Shown piece after piece: positions 1 through 11,608 of a stretch of DNA of 60,000 bases. The translations under genes were made by a program, and so were the position numbers. Each line of letters starts with the position of its first letter. The first letter of the stretch is position 1. This DNA is from Nematostella vectensis (lineage: Eukaryota > Cnidaria > Anthozoa > Actiniaria > Edwardsiidae), in assembly GCF_932526225.1 (NCBI RefSeq), contig NC_064047.1, forward strand, positions 14,483,121 through 14,543,120, in the 5' to 3' direction. The notes under the pieces are model-generated. The model was not told where the DNA came from. It saw nothing but the letters and a program-made list of their open reading frames with translations, and ran no database searches.

Positions 1-3000
1 TTCCAGGTCATACAGACCCAGAATAGCAGTGTAAACAATTTTGGAATCAATTTGGTTTCAGAAAAGACAGCATTTAGGAAAGCTGTGGTGATTCATTAGA
101 AAATTATTTTCTCATCCGGGCAAAGCCAAACAAGAAATAATCATCATGAATCCACCTTTGCTTGCAAATATCCATAAGCAAAGCACTCAATTATGCCCGA
201 AAAGACTTCATGATGTCCTGAGACACTCTCCTAATATGCTCATAGCTGTATTTTTTATGAAAAATACAAGCAACCATCAACTTGTGCTGGCTTCAGCACA
301 TCGACGAGGGATTAAAAGTGGGGACCGCAAAGCACTGTTGGAAAGCTTGGATACCGCTGACTAGGTGCAGCTGTGTTTGACTTTGACGGGCTGTATAAAA
401 CTCAGAATAGGGGGGGAGGTATCTGTTTTCAGTCTTTTTTTTTGTAAATTCAGCTCCAGAAAAGCCAGGAGTCAATGGGTTAATCAACCACCCCTAGATT
501 TTAATCAAAATAACTAGACCTTTTTAGACTACACCAGTGGATTGGATCACATATATGCCATTTCTAGCAAGTGAATATCTTTAACCTAGAAAATAGAATT
601 TTTTTTAATTGGACATGACTGGACTCATTGATAGGGATGATATGCATAGCTTTTTTAGAAAAAAAAAATGCCCAAGAAAACATCAGATTCAGGCAAGGTT
701 TTGTGATAAGATTACTTTGACGGTGAATATACAGGAAAAGTACCAAAAGTGGGTTGACACTGCTGCTTTGAATTTATAAAGGCAAATATTTTTATAGAAT
801 TTGGGCTCCCTGTGGTTTCCCTAATGGTTTTAACATAAGAATTATCTGTTAGAATATCAGCCATAACTTAAAGGAGGCTTGTTTGTATATCAAGCAGAAT
901 TTGACTACACTGTTGTATGCACCAAAGCTTGCGAAAAAGGCATTGTTCTCAGGCAGTGAGGCAAGCATGATTTTTAGGGTGTGTTGGTAAACACATTGAC
1001 CCCTCAACCGGCCTGTGCCGGCTTTGGGAAGTACCCACAACCCAAAAAATTCATAAATTCAAAATAAACAGAACAAGATGAAGATACTCAGGCATCAGTC
1101 TAAGGGATAAATGGTCTTGCAGATATGCATCCAACCAAGGTGTTGGCATCTACTCTTAAGCCAAATAATAGCACAGGTTCTTTGACAAATCTCAAATCGA
1201 ACAAGGAGAGAAAAGCAGAATCACCCCTCTCAATAAAACGCTCAAAATGCCACACAAGGGAGAGAGATCAGCAAACACAGCTCAAGACACAAATAGATAC
1301 CTTTATTCTGATAATCCAGATACATTTCCTTGGCCTCAAAACACAATGTCCATTCCTTGAAGGATTGTACAACCACGAAAATATCTTTACGTATTGCAAA
1401 GCATTCTGGGAGATCCAGGGGAAAATTCACGAGGGGAGGGCCAGTCAACACTCCTTTCCCCAAAGTCAGATGGTTTTTTAGAAGTCTTTTCACCCCGAAG
1501 CCAAACGAATCAATTCCAGGTCATACAGACCCAGAATAGCAGTGTAAACAATTTTGGAATCAATTTGGTTTCAGAAAAGACAGCATTTAGGAAAGCTGTG
1601 GTGATTCATTAGAAAATTATTTTCTCATCCGGGCAAAGCCAAACAAGAAATAATCATCATGAATCCACCTTTGCTTGCAAATATCCATAAGCAAAGCACT
1701 CAATTATGCCCGAAAAGACTTCATGATGTCCTGAGACACTCTCCTAATATGCTCATAGCTGTATTTTTTATGAAAAATACAAGCAACCATCAACTTGTGC
1801 TGGCTTCAGCACATCGACGAGGGATTAAAAGTGGGGACCGCAAAGCACTGTTGGAAAGCTTGGATACCGCTGACTAGGTGCAGCTGTGTTTGACTTTGAC
1901 GGGCTGTATAAAACTCAGAATAGGGGGGGAGGTATCTGTTTTCAGTCTGTTCTTTGTAAATTCAGCTCCAAAAAAGCCAGGAGTCAATGGGTTAATCAAC
2001 CACCCCTAGATTTTAATCAAAATAACTAGACCTTTTTAGACTACACCAGTGGATTGGATCACATATATGCCATTTCTAGCAAGTGAATATCTTTAACCTA
2101 GAAAATAGAATTTTTTTTAATTGGACATGACTGGACTCATTGATAGGGATGATATGCATAGCTTTTTTAGAAAAAAAAAATGCCCAAGAAAACATCAGAT
2201 TCAGGCAAGGTTTTGTGATAAGATTACTTTGACGGTGAATATACAGGAAAAGTACCAAAAGTGGGTTGACACTGCTGCTTTGAATTTATAAAGGCAAATA
2301 TTTTTATAGAATTTGGGCTCCCTGTGGTTTCTCTAATGGTTTTAACATAAGAATTATCTGTTAGAATATCAGCCATAACTCAAAGGAGGCTTGTTTGTAT
2401 ATCAAGCAGAATTTGACTACACTGTTGTATGCACCAAAGCTTGCGAAAAAGGCATTGTTCTCAGGCAGTGAGGCAAGCATGATTTTTAGGGTGTGTTGGT
2501 AAACACATTGACCCCTCAACCGGCCTGTGCCGGCTTTGGGAAGTACCCACAACCCAAAAAATTCATAAATTCAAAATAAACAGAACAAGATGAAGATACT
2601 CAGGCATCAGTCTAAGGGATAAATGGTCTTGCAGATATGCATCCAACCAAGGTGTTGGCATCTACTCTTAAGCCAAATAATAGCACAGGTTCTTTGACAA
2701 ATCTCAAATCGAACAAGGAGAGAAAAGCAGAATCACCCCTCTCAATAAAACGCTCAAAATTCCACACAAGGGAAAGAGATCAGCAAACACAGCTCAAGAC
2801 ACAAATAGATACCTTTATTCTGATCCTCCAGATACATTTCCTTGGCCTCAAAACACAATGTCCATTCCTTGAAGGATTGTACAACCACGAAAATATCTTT
2901 ACGTATTGCAAAGCATTCTGGGAGATCCAGGGGAAAATTCACGAGGGGAGGGCCAGTCAACACTCCTCTCCCCAAAGTCAGATGGTTTTTTAGAAGTCTT

Positions 3001-4930
3001 TTCACCCCGAAGCCAAACGAATCAATTCCAGGTCATACAGACCCAGAATAGCAGTGTAAACAATTTTGGAATCAATTTGGTTTCAGAAAAGACAGCATTT
3101 AGGAGAGCTGTGGTGATTCATTAGAAAATTATTTTCTCATCCGGGCAAAGCCAAACAAGAAAAAATCATCATGAATCCACCTTTGCTTGCACATATCCAT
3201 AAGCAAAGCACTCAATTATGCCCGAAAAGACTTCATGATGTCCTGAGACACTCTCCTAATATGCTCATAGCTGTATTTTTTATGAAAAATACAAGCAACC
3301 ATCAACTTGTGCTGGCTTCAGCACATCGACGAGGGATTAAAAGTGGGGACCGCAAAGCACTGTTGGAAAGCTTGGATACCGCTGACTAGGTGCAGCTGTG
3401 TTTGACTTTGACGGGCTGTATAAAACTCAGAATAGGGGGGGAGGTATCTGTTTTCAGTCTTTTTTTTTGTAAATTCAGCTCCAAAAAAGCCAGGAGTCAA
3501 TGGGTTAATCAACCAACCCTAGATTTTAATCAAAATAACTAGACCTTTTTAGACTACACCAGTGGATTGGATCACATATATGCCATTTCTAGCAAGTGAA
3601 TATCTTTAACCTAGAAAATAGAATTTTTTTAATTGGACATGACTGGACTTATTGATAGGGATGATATGCATAGCTTTTTTAGAAAAAAAATGCCCAAGAA
3701 AACATCAGATTCAGGCGAGGTTTTGTGATAAGATTACTTTGACGGTGAATATACAGGAAAAGTACCAAAAGTGGGTTGACACTGCTGCTTTGAATTTATA
3801 AAGACAAATATTTTTATAGAATTTGGGCTCCCTGTGGTTTCCCTAATGGTTTTAACATAAGAATTATCTGTTAGAATATCAGCCATAACTTAAAGGAGGC
3901 TTGTTTGTATATCAAGCAGAATTTGACTACACTGTTGTATGCACCTAAGCTTGCGAAAAAGGCATTGTTCTCAGGCAGTGAGGCAAGCATGATTTTTAGG
4001 GTGTGTTGGTAAACACATTGACCCCTCAACCGGCCTGTGCCGGTTTTGGGAAGTACCCACAACCCAAAAAATTCATAAATTCAAAATAAACAGAACAAGA
4101 TGAAGATACTCAGGCATCAGTCTAAGGGATAAATGGTCTTGCAGATATGCATCCAACCAAGGTGTTGGCATCTACTCTTAAGCCAAATAATAGCACATGT
4201 TCTTTGACAAATCTCAAATCGAACAAGGAGAGAAAAGCAGAATCACCCCTCTCAATAAAACGCTCAAAATGCCACACAAGGGAAAGAGATCAGCAAACAC
4301 AGCTCAAGACACAAATAGATACCTTTATTCTGATCCTCCAGATACATTTCCTTGGCCTCAAAACACAATGTCCATTCCTTGAAGGATTGTACAACCACGA
4401 AAATATCTTTACGTATTGCAAAGCATTCTGGGAGATCCAGGGGAAAATTCACGAGAGGAGGGCCAGTCAACACTCCTCTCCCCAAAGTCAGATGGTTTTT
4501 AGAAGTCTTTTCACCCCGAAGCCAAACGAATCAATTCCAGGTCATACAGACCCAGAATAGCAGTGTAAACAATTTTGGAATCAATTTGGTTTCAGAAAAG
4601 ACAGCATTTAGGAAAGCTGTGGTGATTCATTAGAAAATTATTTTCTCATCCGGGCAAAGCCAAACAAGAAAAAATCATCATGAATCCACCTTTGCTTGCA
4701 AATATCCATAAGCAAAGCACTCAATTATGCCCGAAAAGACTTCATGATGTCCTGAGACACTCTCCTAATATGCTCATAGCTGTATTTTTTATGAAAAATA
4801 CAAGCAACCATCAACTTGTGCTGGCTTCAGCACATCGACGAGGGATTAAAAGTGGGGACCGCGAAGCACTGTTGGAAAGCTTGGATACCGCTGACTAGGT
4901 GCAGCTGTGTTTGACTTTGACGGGCTGTAA
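1..4930. repeat. Macrosatellite: three full ~1.51 kb units plus a truncated fourth
   Basis: The sequence starting at base 1 recurs at 1514, 3026 and 4535, giving units of 1513, 1512 and 1509 bp that differ by scattered substitutions and 1-2 bp changes in A or T runs. The fourth unit stops near 4930, where a deletion joins the gggctgta position to the later atgggttaa position. The array runs off the left edge, so its copy number is unknown. Each unit carries a 72-codon ORF on the plus strand (146-364, 1659-1877, 3171-3389, 4680-4898) starting MNPPLLA and ending LESLDTAD, nearly identical in all four. The minus strand of each unit has an exon-like stretch (for example 1242-1493) ending at a GT donor-like site. 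I recognise neither product. A tandemly amplified gene fragment or a satellite derived from a transposon are both possible. Confidence 0.95.
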
Positions 4931-6759
4931 ATGGGTTAAACTTAGGTAAGAACGACCTTGACTTACTCATTTATACACAGTTTTGTTAATAAAACAAAGT
5001 ATCATTCAGCTAAATCAGTTGAGAATTTGTTTCTTATTTACTGGCAAATGTGCGAGGTTGAAAACTTTGTCTTGGGTTTTTGAAAGGTTAACGTTTTCTG
5101 AACTGTGTTGCAAGTACAGACTGAAGCAGAAGAAGGATAATGTATTACAATACTTGTATTCGCAAAGATTTGTAGTTGCATTTTATATTAATCATAGTAC
5201 TTGAACTAAGTAAAAGTGTTAAAAAGCGACTAAAATGTTAGGCTCTCCAGCAAACATCTGCTGAGGTCTCTTCAAAGCTGTACTCAACAAAAGAACTGAG
5301 TAAAATACCAGGCACATTAATGTTAGACCTGATTATTTTATTGTAGAAATGTAAAAAGAAAATATATGTTCAGTTTCAGTTGTCTATCAAATTTAGCTAC
5401 ACAGTTAGAGCTCGCAACCTCCAATTGTGCTTTTGGTAAATAATATCCTTGGCACTATAAATACTACTACTATCACCAATATTTTTGGTGTGCTGCAAAA
5501 GAAGTGGATTGGGAGGAGGTCAAGCATTTGATTGTGGTGGGGGAAATAGTTAATAAAATAAAGCCTGGACCAGCTACACACCGTGGGTTGAAAGGATATT
5601 AATTAAGTTCTGTTTGTCAAGCTACCAAAATACGATCTCCCAAACAATAACCCGTAGTAGCTAACGTTCCAAACAAATCACGTTTAAGAGATCGCACTAA
5701 AAGACACTGTTTTCGCCACTATTTATACGGTAAAAAGCGCCATTTTGGAATATTTTACGGCTTTTAAGAGAAAATAAACAAACTTCTAAACCCAACTTTT
5801 TTCTTCTTTCAGTATATCATTATTCCGTATATATTTCACTATTTGAGCAAATAAAAATGGGGGTAACCGACATCGTTTTTCTGTCAAAGCGATTTTAAGT
5901 AAAAAAAAGCGCGCCTTTTGCTTTGTTTTCTTGTACAACTGTGGCGCGCGCGCACTTAATACCGGAAAATTCTAACAAACAGCGCGCGCCCATATGGGCA
6001 GAAGTGATGCGCAGTGCAATTCAAGGGAATAACCTTAAGAAAAAGCTTGTTTAGATCTTACATAAAAAGCTTGTTTACAACTTTACATATTGTGTCAAAA
6101 TTGTAGATTTATTGAATCATTCTAAGGTCTCTGTTTTTTCCAATCGAGTTCCGTCTTTTTACGAATTTTCGACACGATGCTCCGATTACAACAGGTACCA
6201 AAAAATACCATACTGTTTTCGAAGGTTCCCTTGTGTCTTGATGGCCGTCGGTTAGCGCGCATGAATACGAATCCCTCGATCCACAGTTCGGGTCTTAGGG
6301 GTCGTCCACACTAACACGGATTCAGAAGTAGTTTTTGCTTTTCTATTTTTCTTTTAAAGCGAAGGGTTGTTTATTCAAAAAATAATGCAAAACGTTATGT
6401 TAACGTCTTGAAAAAAGTTATCGTATTAGCAACAACAATTTTTCCATGTATAGTTTTAGCGGCAATAAAACGATACAAGGAATAGTAACCTATTCTACAC
6501 TGCATCCATTGTCGCATCGTATTAAGATTGGGATAAATTTGGCTCCCGACAGTCCGTGCACTATATATGTGCACTCCCACTGACTTAACACATGTCGATG
6601 GGTTCCCTACTTCCCAAACCTTAATATCTTTAACAGGAAATCCATCGAAGCCAGTAAGTGCATTGCGCGCATTCATGACAACGCTTTATCATACTCATCC
6701 AACCCTTTTAATATTCTAACCTTTCTTCCCCCAAACCTAAATAAGCGACCGGAACGTTA
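4931..6759. other. AT-rich region without a supported gene
   Basis: Nothing coding can be supported here. Around 5910-5990 there are short runs of alternating GCGC next to AT-rich DNA. A 93-codon minus-strand ORF (6395-6676) lies just past the recombinase remnant but resembles nothing I know. Confidence 0.4.
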
Positions 6760-7237
6760 TTACTCCGTATCAAGGAGGCGTTTCCCAGTATTACCTGAAG
6801 GGAACGCACACAAGAAACGTTTGATTTGATTAATGTCCTGCCACTTTTGTATCCGTCTTTCATTGACGTTTGCAAGTTTAGAGGATGCCCCGAGGGGATT
6901 TAAGACTTTCGCCAATTGCATATAGTACAGGGCAGTGTGTCTACGCGGCCAACCCACATGATCCCTTATCTCCTTGAGATCAGCTCCTGTCAGCGCCAAT
7001 GTAATCGCACAACCAGCGCCGAACCCATGTAAGAGTATCACCGGCGTCAACCTTCATTTCCTTTCAGTATCCCTTCAAGCGTGACTCAGCTGCTGCTGAC
7101 GATGACGCGGTATCACGGATACCCAGGTCAGATGTAGTCGGACGGAACAAATGCCCTCTTGTCAAGTCAACCCCCATACGACGAGCAACCTTCATATAAC
7201 ACTCGATTCCGCGAACAGGACAAATCTGTCTGCGTGC
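6760..7237 (-). pseudogene. Decayed tyrosine recombinase, C-terminal catalytic half
   Basis: The 7050-6760 reading frame ends in the typical C-terminus of a tyrosine recombinase/integrase: an LHGF-x-AG box (residues 7-12 of that frame), then a helix with DHVGW, and TALYYMQLA carrying the expected Tyr nucleophile. Upstream, 7237-7067 in another frame reads as the preceding conserved part (CPVRGIE, then MGVDLTRGHLFRP). A TGA at 7064-7066 and a frameshift near 7045 separate the two. In the HxxR box the catalytic Arg position reads Gly (HGFG), so the enzyme would be inactive even without the breaks. Such genes belong to tyrosine-recombinase transposons (Cryptons, DIRS/Ngaro and similar). With no flanking reverse transcriptase visible, the class cannot be set. 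Confidence 0.6.
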
Positions 7238-7689
7238 CCCTTCTTATCCCAAAAACGTTCTCATCGCCATATGATAAAACAGCAATCCATCATCATTGGG
7301 AAATCTCAGTATTTCAAAAACCTTAACTTGTCCGGTCACCCGGCCTATCCCCACTGAAAAACGCCATCTTGAAGTATGCCTGGTCGCGAGCTAATATATA
7401 TAGTTAGGCACTGCCTAAAGGCGGAGCCAGCATTTAACACCTGTGTTGACTGATAGAGGTAGTTTTATGGGGATCTAAGTGTCCAGTGTTTTAATGAGAC
7501 TGGAAACATCATTTTTTTACTGCCATTGTAATTATTATTACAAGTAATGGATCAAGCAAGCACTCATTCAATTAATATAAAATATGCAGTATGAAATTTA
7601 ACAAATACTAACCTTGGAGTGAAAAAGGCTGTCAAAGTTCAAGGTGTCTTAGTTGACAGAAAATATTTTTCAAGAGTCTAATGGTCAAT

Positions 7690-8975
7690 TCTTATTTCCC
7701 TTCAAAGAAGTTCCACTATGTATATATTTTTATCAAAACAGCATTTCAAAAAGCTTTGACCTTGTGAAGAATATAACAAGGATGTAACAGCACTACAAAG
7801 ATTTAGATGCCATACTGTAGTTTTCATGTACCCCAACTGATTATTCAGAAGAGTGTTTTGAAATCAAACTCCAAAAATATAAGCTAATACATACCTCCTG
7901 TCTACCTTCTATCATGCATTACATATTGGTGCACCTTTTTTTTAGAAATCCTGGATCCACCCATACTGAAGCTACTCAAAAATGAATGCAGTGGAAGCAA
8001 TAATCCTAAAAGCATCTATTACTGAAAGTACTGAAAGCGCTTAATTACAATTTCTTATTTCAAACCAAACATTGACCTATGTTGGGGGGAGAGAGGAATA
8101 AATAAACAAATAAACAAAAAGTCAATGGGGAGTGGAAAAAGGAAGAAATGACACTCAAGTTGAAAAAATGTGACTACTTAAAATATAACAATAATGCAAT
8201 AATAGCTTGACTGAGCACTTTCCTAACATTTTTCTCTTTCCCTATTATCATTAATATAAAACTGTTTTCTTTACAGATTTATTATTGAAAAATCACAAGT
8301 ACCTTGCTCTAAAAACCCCTTCCCTTCATAGAAGCTCCATTGATGCACATTTGTATCAAAAAGCTACATCCCAACAAGCTTCGCCCTTGAAAAGAACAAA
8401 TAATGGATGAAACAGCATTCAAAAGATAGAATGATATAGTTAGATACACTTCAGGTGGCTTACAGAAGTTTCAATCACTTACTGGTGATCATCCATCCCC
8501 AAGAAATTAAATTCCACAAATATACCTCCCGTCATGCATAACATATTGGTGCATCACCCTTTAGCAAGGTGGCCTGCTGTTTTATAGAAACCCTGGATCC
8601 ACACATGCTAGTGCTACTCCAAAATTAAGTGCAATTGAGGAGAACAAATTGACTTGGAAAGCAAATTCTAAAAAAAAATATTTGATACATTACCGAAAGT
8701 GCTAAATGAAAATGTCAATTTCAAACCAAACTTATTCATTAATTTATTTAGCGTACAGAGGGGAAACAGCAAAGAACGTCAATTCCATACAAAAATAGTC
8801 AACAGAGAGAGAAAAGAGGAAGTAATGGGAAGAAAAAAAATTATCAGTAATGCAATAACTTGACTGATCACTTTCCTAACATTTCCCCTTCCCCATTATC
8901 TTAAGATTGATAGAAAACTGTTTTCTTTACAGATTTATCATGGAGAACAAGTATCTTGCTCTAAAAAAAACCCTA
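7690..8975. repeat. Degenerate tandem duplication, ~0.65 kb period
   Basis: Two adjacent segments (about 7690-8310 and 8311-8975) share the same ordered landmarks: a cccttcaaagaag/cccttcatagaag start, catgcattacatattggtgc, a ctggatccac box, and an end with ctgttttctttacagattta followed by cttgctctaaaaa. They differ by many substitutions and indels, so the duplication is old. The ttttctttacag motif resembles a 3' splice site in both copies, but no ORF follows. Confidence 0.65.
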
Positions 8976-9286
8976 TCACACTTATACTGCTGTGTCAAAG
9001 TAAGATCTCCCCTACTGTTATCTTTAAGACAATTGCCTATTGTCATTCCTTCCAGCCTTTAGTGTCAATCATGACCCTCAGGTAGTCCCTGGTTGGATTT
9101 ACCTAAATAAATAAAGTGGAAACAATTTTTTTTTCAAAACATTATTGTTATCATACCATTTATAATATTACTAATTTTCCACAACTATTTGAATAGAAAA
9201 ACATGAGATGCAAGATACAGACAACATAAGCAAATAAATTGACAATAGAGGGGTTGCATTTTGGATTGTTATTTTTAATAATAATA

Positions 9287-9597
9287 AGTCTTTTCATGAA
9301 GCCAAACAAATCAATTCCAGGTCATAGAGGCCATACAGGCCCAGAATAGCAGTGTAAACAATTTTGGAATCAATTTGGTTTTAAAAAAAGACAGCATTTA
9401 GGAGAGCTGTGGTGATTCATTAGAAAATTATTTTCTCATCCAGGTAAAGCTAGGATACCGCTGACTAGGTAAAGCGGTGTTTGACTTTGACGGGCTGTAA
9501 AAATCTCAAAATAGGGGGAGTATCTGTTTTTAGTCTGTTTTTTTTTGTAAATTCACCTTAAAAATTGCCGGGAGTCAATGGGTTAATGAGTCAATCT
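9287..9597 (+). repeat. Solo, internally deleted copy of the 1.5 kb satellite unit
   Basis: The segment matches the macrosatellite from the gaagccaaac position through the attttctcatcc position. It then jumps to ggataccgctgactagg and continues to atgggttaat. The deleted interval is the 72-codon ORF. A ~10 bp insertion and many substitutions mark it as older than the array. Like the truncated fourth array unit, it ends at atgggttaa, which suggests a real element terminus there. Confidence 0.85.
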
Positions 9598-11339
9598 TGA
9601 CGTCAAACTAAAGCTGGTACGGTGTTTTAGCGTTTGGTTTGGAAAAAAACACGAACAATCGAGCATTATAAAAACACAACAATAAAAGAAAAACAACTGT
9701 CATATTCGCAATACAAATTGTCGTACAAGACTCACCTTGGCAGTGATTTTTTGTCGCCTTCTGTTTTTCGCCTGTGGTTGTGTTCGCTTTATTTTGTTAA
9801 GTTTATATAAAATGGTAAACTGCAAACTTTCTTCTACCAAGCAAAGAACCCGTCGACACACACACACAAGTACTAAATGAATTTATAGCTGAAAATAGAC
9901 ACCAATTCAAGGGCCTTTCTTCTAAGGATCTCCTTTAGTAGCCTTTATCCTTTAGTCACACAATTTGAGGCAAATTTGATTTTCTAAAATAATATATCTT
10001 TGTTGCATTTACACATTCCTACACAGTGGCTTCTTCTGCAGTTATTTCGATGCAGTTTTCTCCTCCGATAACAATGGCTCATTCTTTTTTTCCTTTGCTC
10101 AGTATCAGCCAATGACAGCGCGCGTACCATTGAAGCTCCATCATAATTATCGAGCATCTTTTTTACAACGGCAAGGGGTGCATGGGTAAATAAGCTCTTA
10201 TAAATGTCAAAAATTTCATCATATGTTTTATAAAAGCAAGTACACAAATATAATTATTTCAAGAATGCGTATTCTGTTAAAAACCATTAAAAAGTGATAA
10301 CCGGCATTGTGAAGGCGCATGCCCTGGTGTGGTATTTCCTAAATACTCCTTGTTTTGGAACCAATAATTAAAAAAAAAATGAGACCGTTTGCCCACTCGA
10401 TTATATGAATGATAAACGGAGTGTTTGGCTCAAAGACAGATGCGGATATAATTATACAAATATGCTAGTTTTCTTTATAATTTTCCATAAACATTTCTGG
10501 ATCAAAAAATGATATCACAAAAAGTAGCTCATATTGACTTTATTCACAAATTCTCTTGAACATCTAAAGAAGTCTTATAAAAGACGAAAATTTGGCAGAG
10601 TAGAATAACAGTTTTTGGTGTATTGTATTTATTCTTCTGGTTCACGATCACGACAATTTGGGCTTGCTTTTTGTTTTTATTCACAAATTCTCCCGAAGAT
10701 ATATATGTAGGATATAATTAGATATGATTCACGAAGCGATTGTTATTGAGCGAAGACGTGAGAATTGTTTTTCTAATAAAGACACGTCCAGCCCCATTTT
10801 AATAATTCGATACTCGTCAATCCAGTAAACAACGGGACAGGTGTGCACGGCATTACAAATAGGCTCGATAAATATCCTGCCGGCTAGAGTACGGAAAAGC
10901 CTGCCGAAGCCACTAATGACACGCCGGTATAGCAAAAGGCAGTTAGGAAAAGGCAATTACCCATTGCGAAAGAGCCCCTCTTCACAATAATTGCACAGCC
11001 ACACAATGACACAGTGGGCGAAATAAAAGAACTCCTAGGAAATTCATTATCTTTATAAGATCATTCAGGCGAGTGGAGTTCTTTAAAAAGGGAGCCTCTA
11101 AACTTCAACAAACTTGTTATATACAGCGAAGATGACTTGATTTGGGTATTCAGTACCCTGTCCGTCTCGGTTCAAAATTCTGCAGAAATTTGTAACAGTT
11201 TTTTCGTGTCTATGACAAGATTTCAACTTAATCAAATGCACTTCTACCGTATCTTGATTCGGCCTTGAAGAAGTGTGGCACTTCTGCTACTTTCTGTATT
11301 GGGCCTTGAAGAAGTCGCTTCCTTTATAACTTAAAAAAC
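9598..11339. other. AT-rich region upstream of the GPCR
   Basis: No gene can be supported. Two short minus-strand ORFs (9984-10247 and 10729-10956) have no recognisable domains. The stretch just before 11340 would contain the GPCR 5' UTR and promoter, but I see no clear TATA box. Confidence 0.35.
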
Positions 11340-11608
11340 ATGAACAACACCGACCTTTGCCCCGACTATCTGCAGAAGTACTTCGCCGACAAGTACAGTC
11401 CAACAAGCTGGGTGACTACCTCTGGTTACGTAACATCCACCATCAACACTATATTCGCCGTGCCCGCGACCTCCCTCAACCTTCTAGTGATAGTCGCCAT
11501 CCTTTTCTCCAAAAGCCTACGATCACCTTCTTTCCTGCTCATTTGCAGCATGGCTGTCAGTGATCTTTTGGTCGGTGCCGTGCTTCAACCGAGGTTCATA
11601 ATACTCAG
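11340..11608 (+). CDS. GPCR exon 1 (N-terminus, TM1, TM2)
   Basis: This exon encodes MNNTDLCPDY and the following residues through TM1 and TM2. It ends in a CAG|GTACGA donor after two bases of an Arg codon, matching the single G that opens exon 2. An ATG-initiated frame fits the short N-terminus usual for small-ligand class A receptors. Confidence 0.85.
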
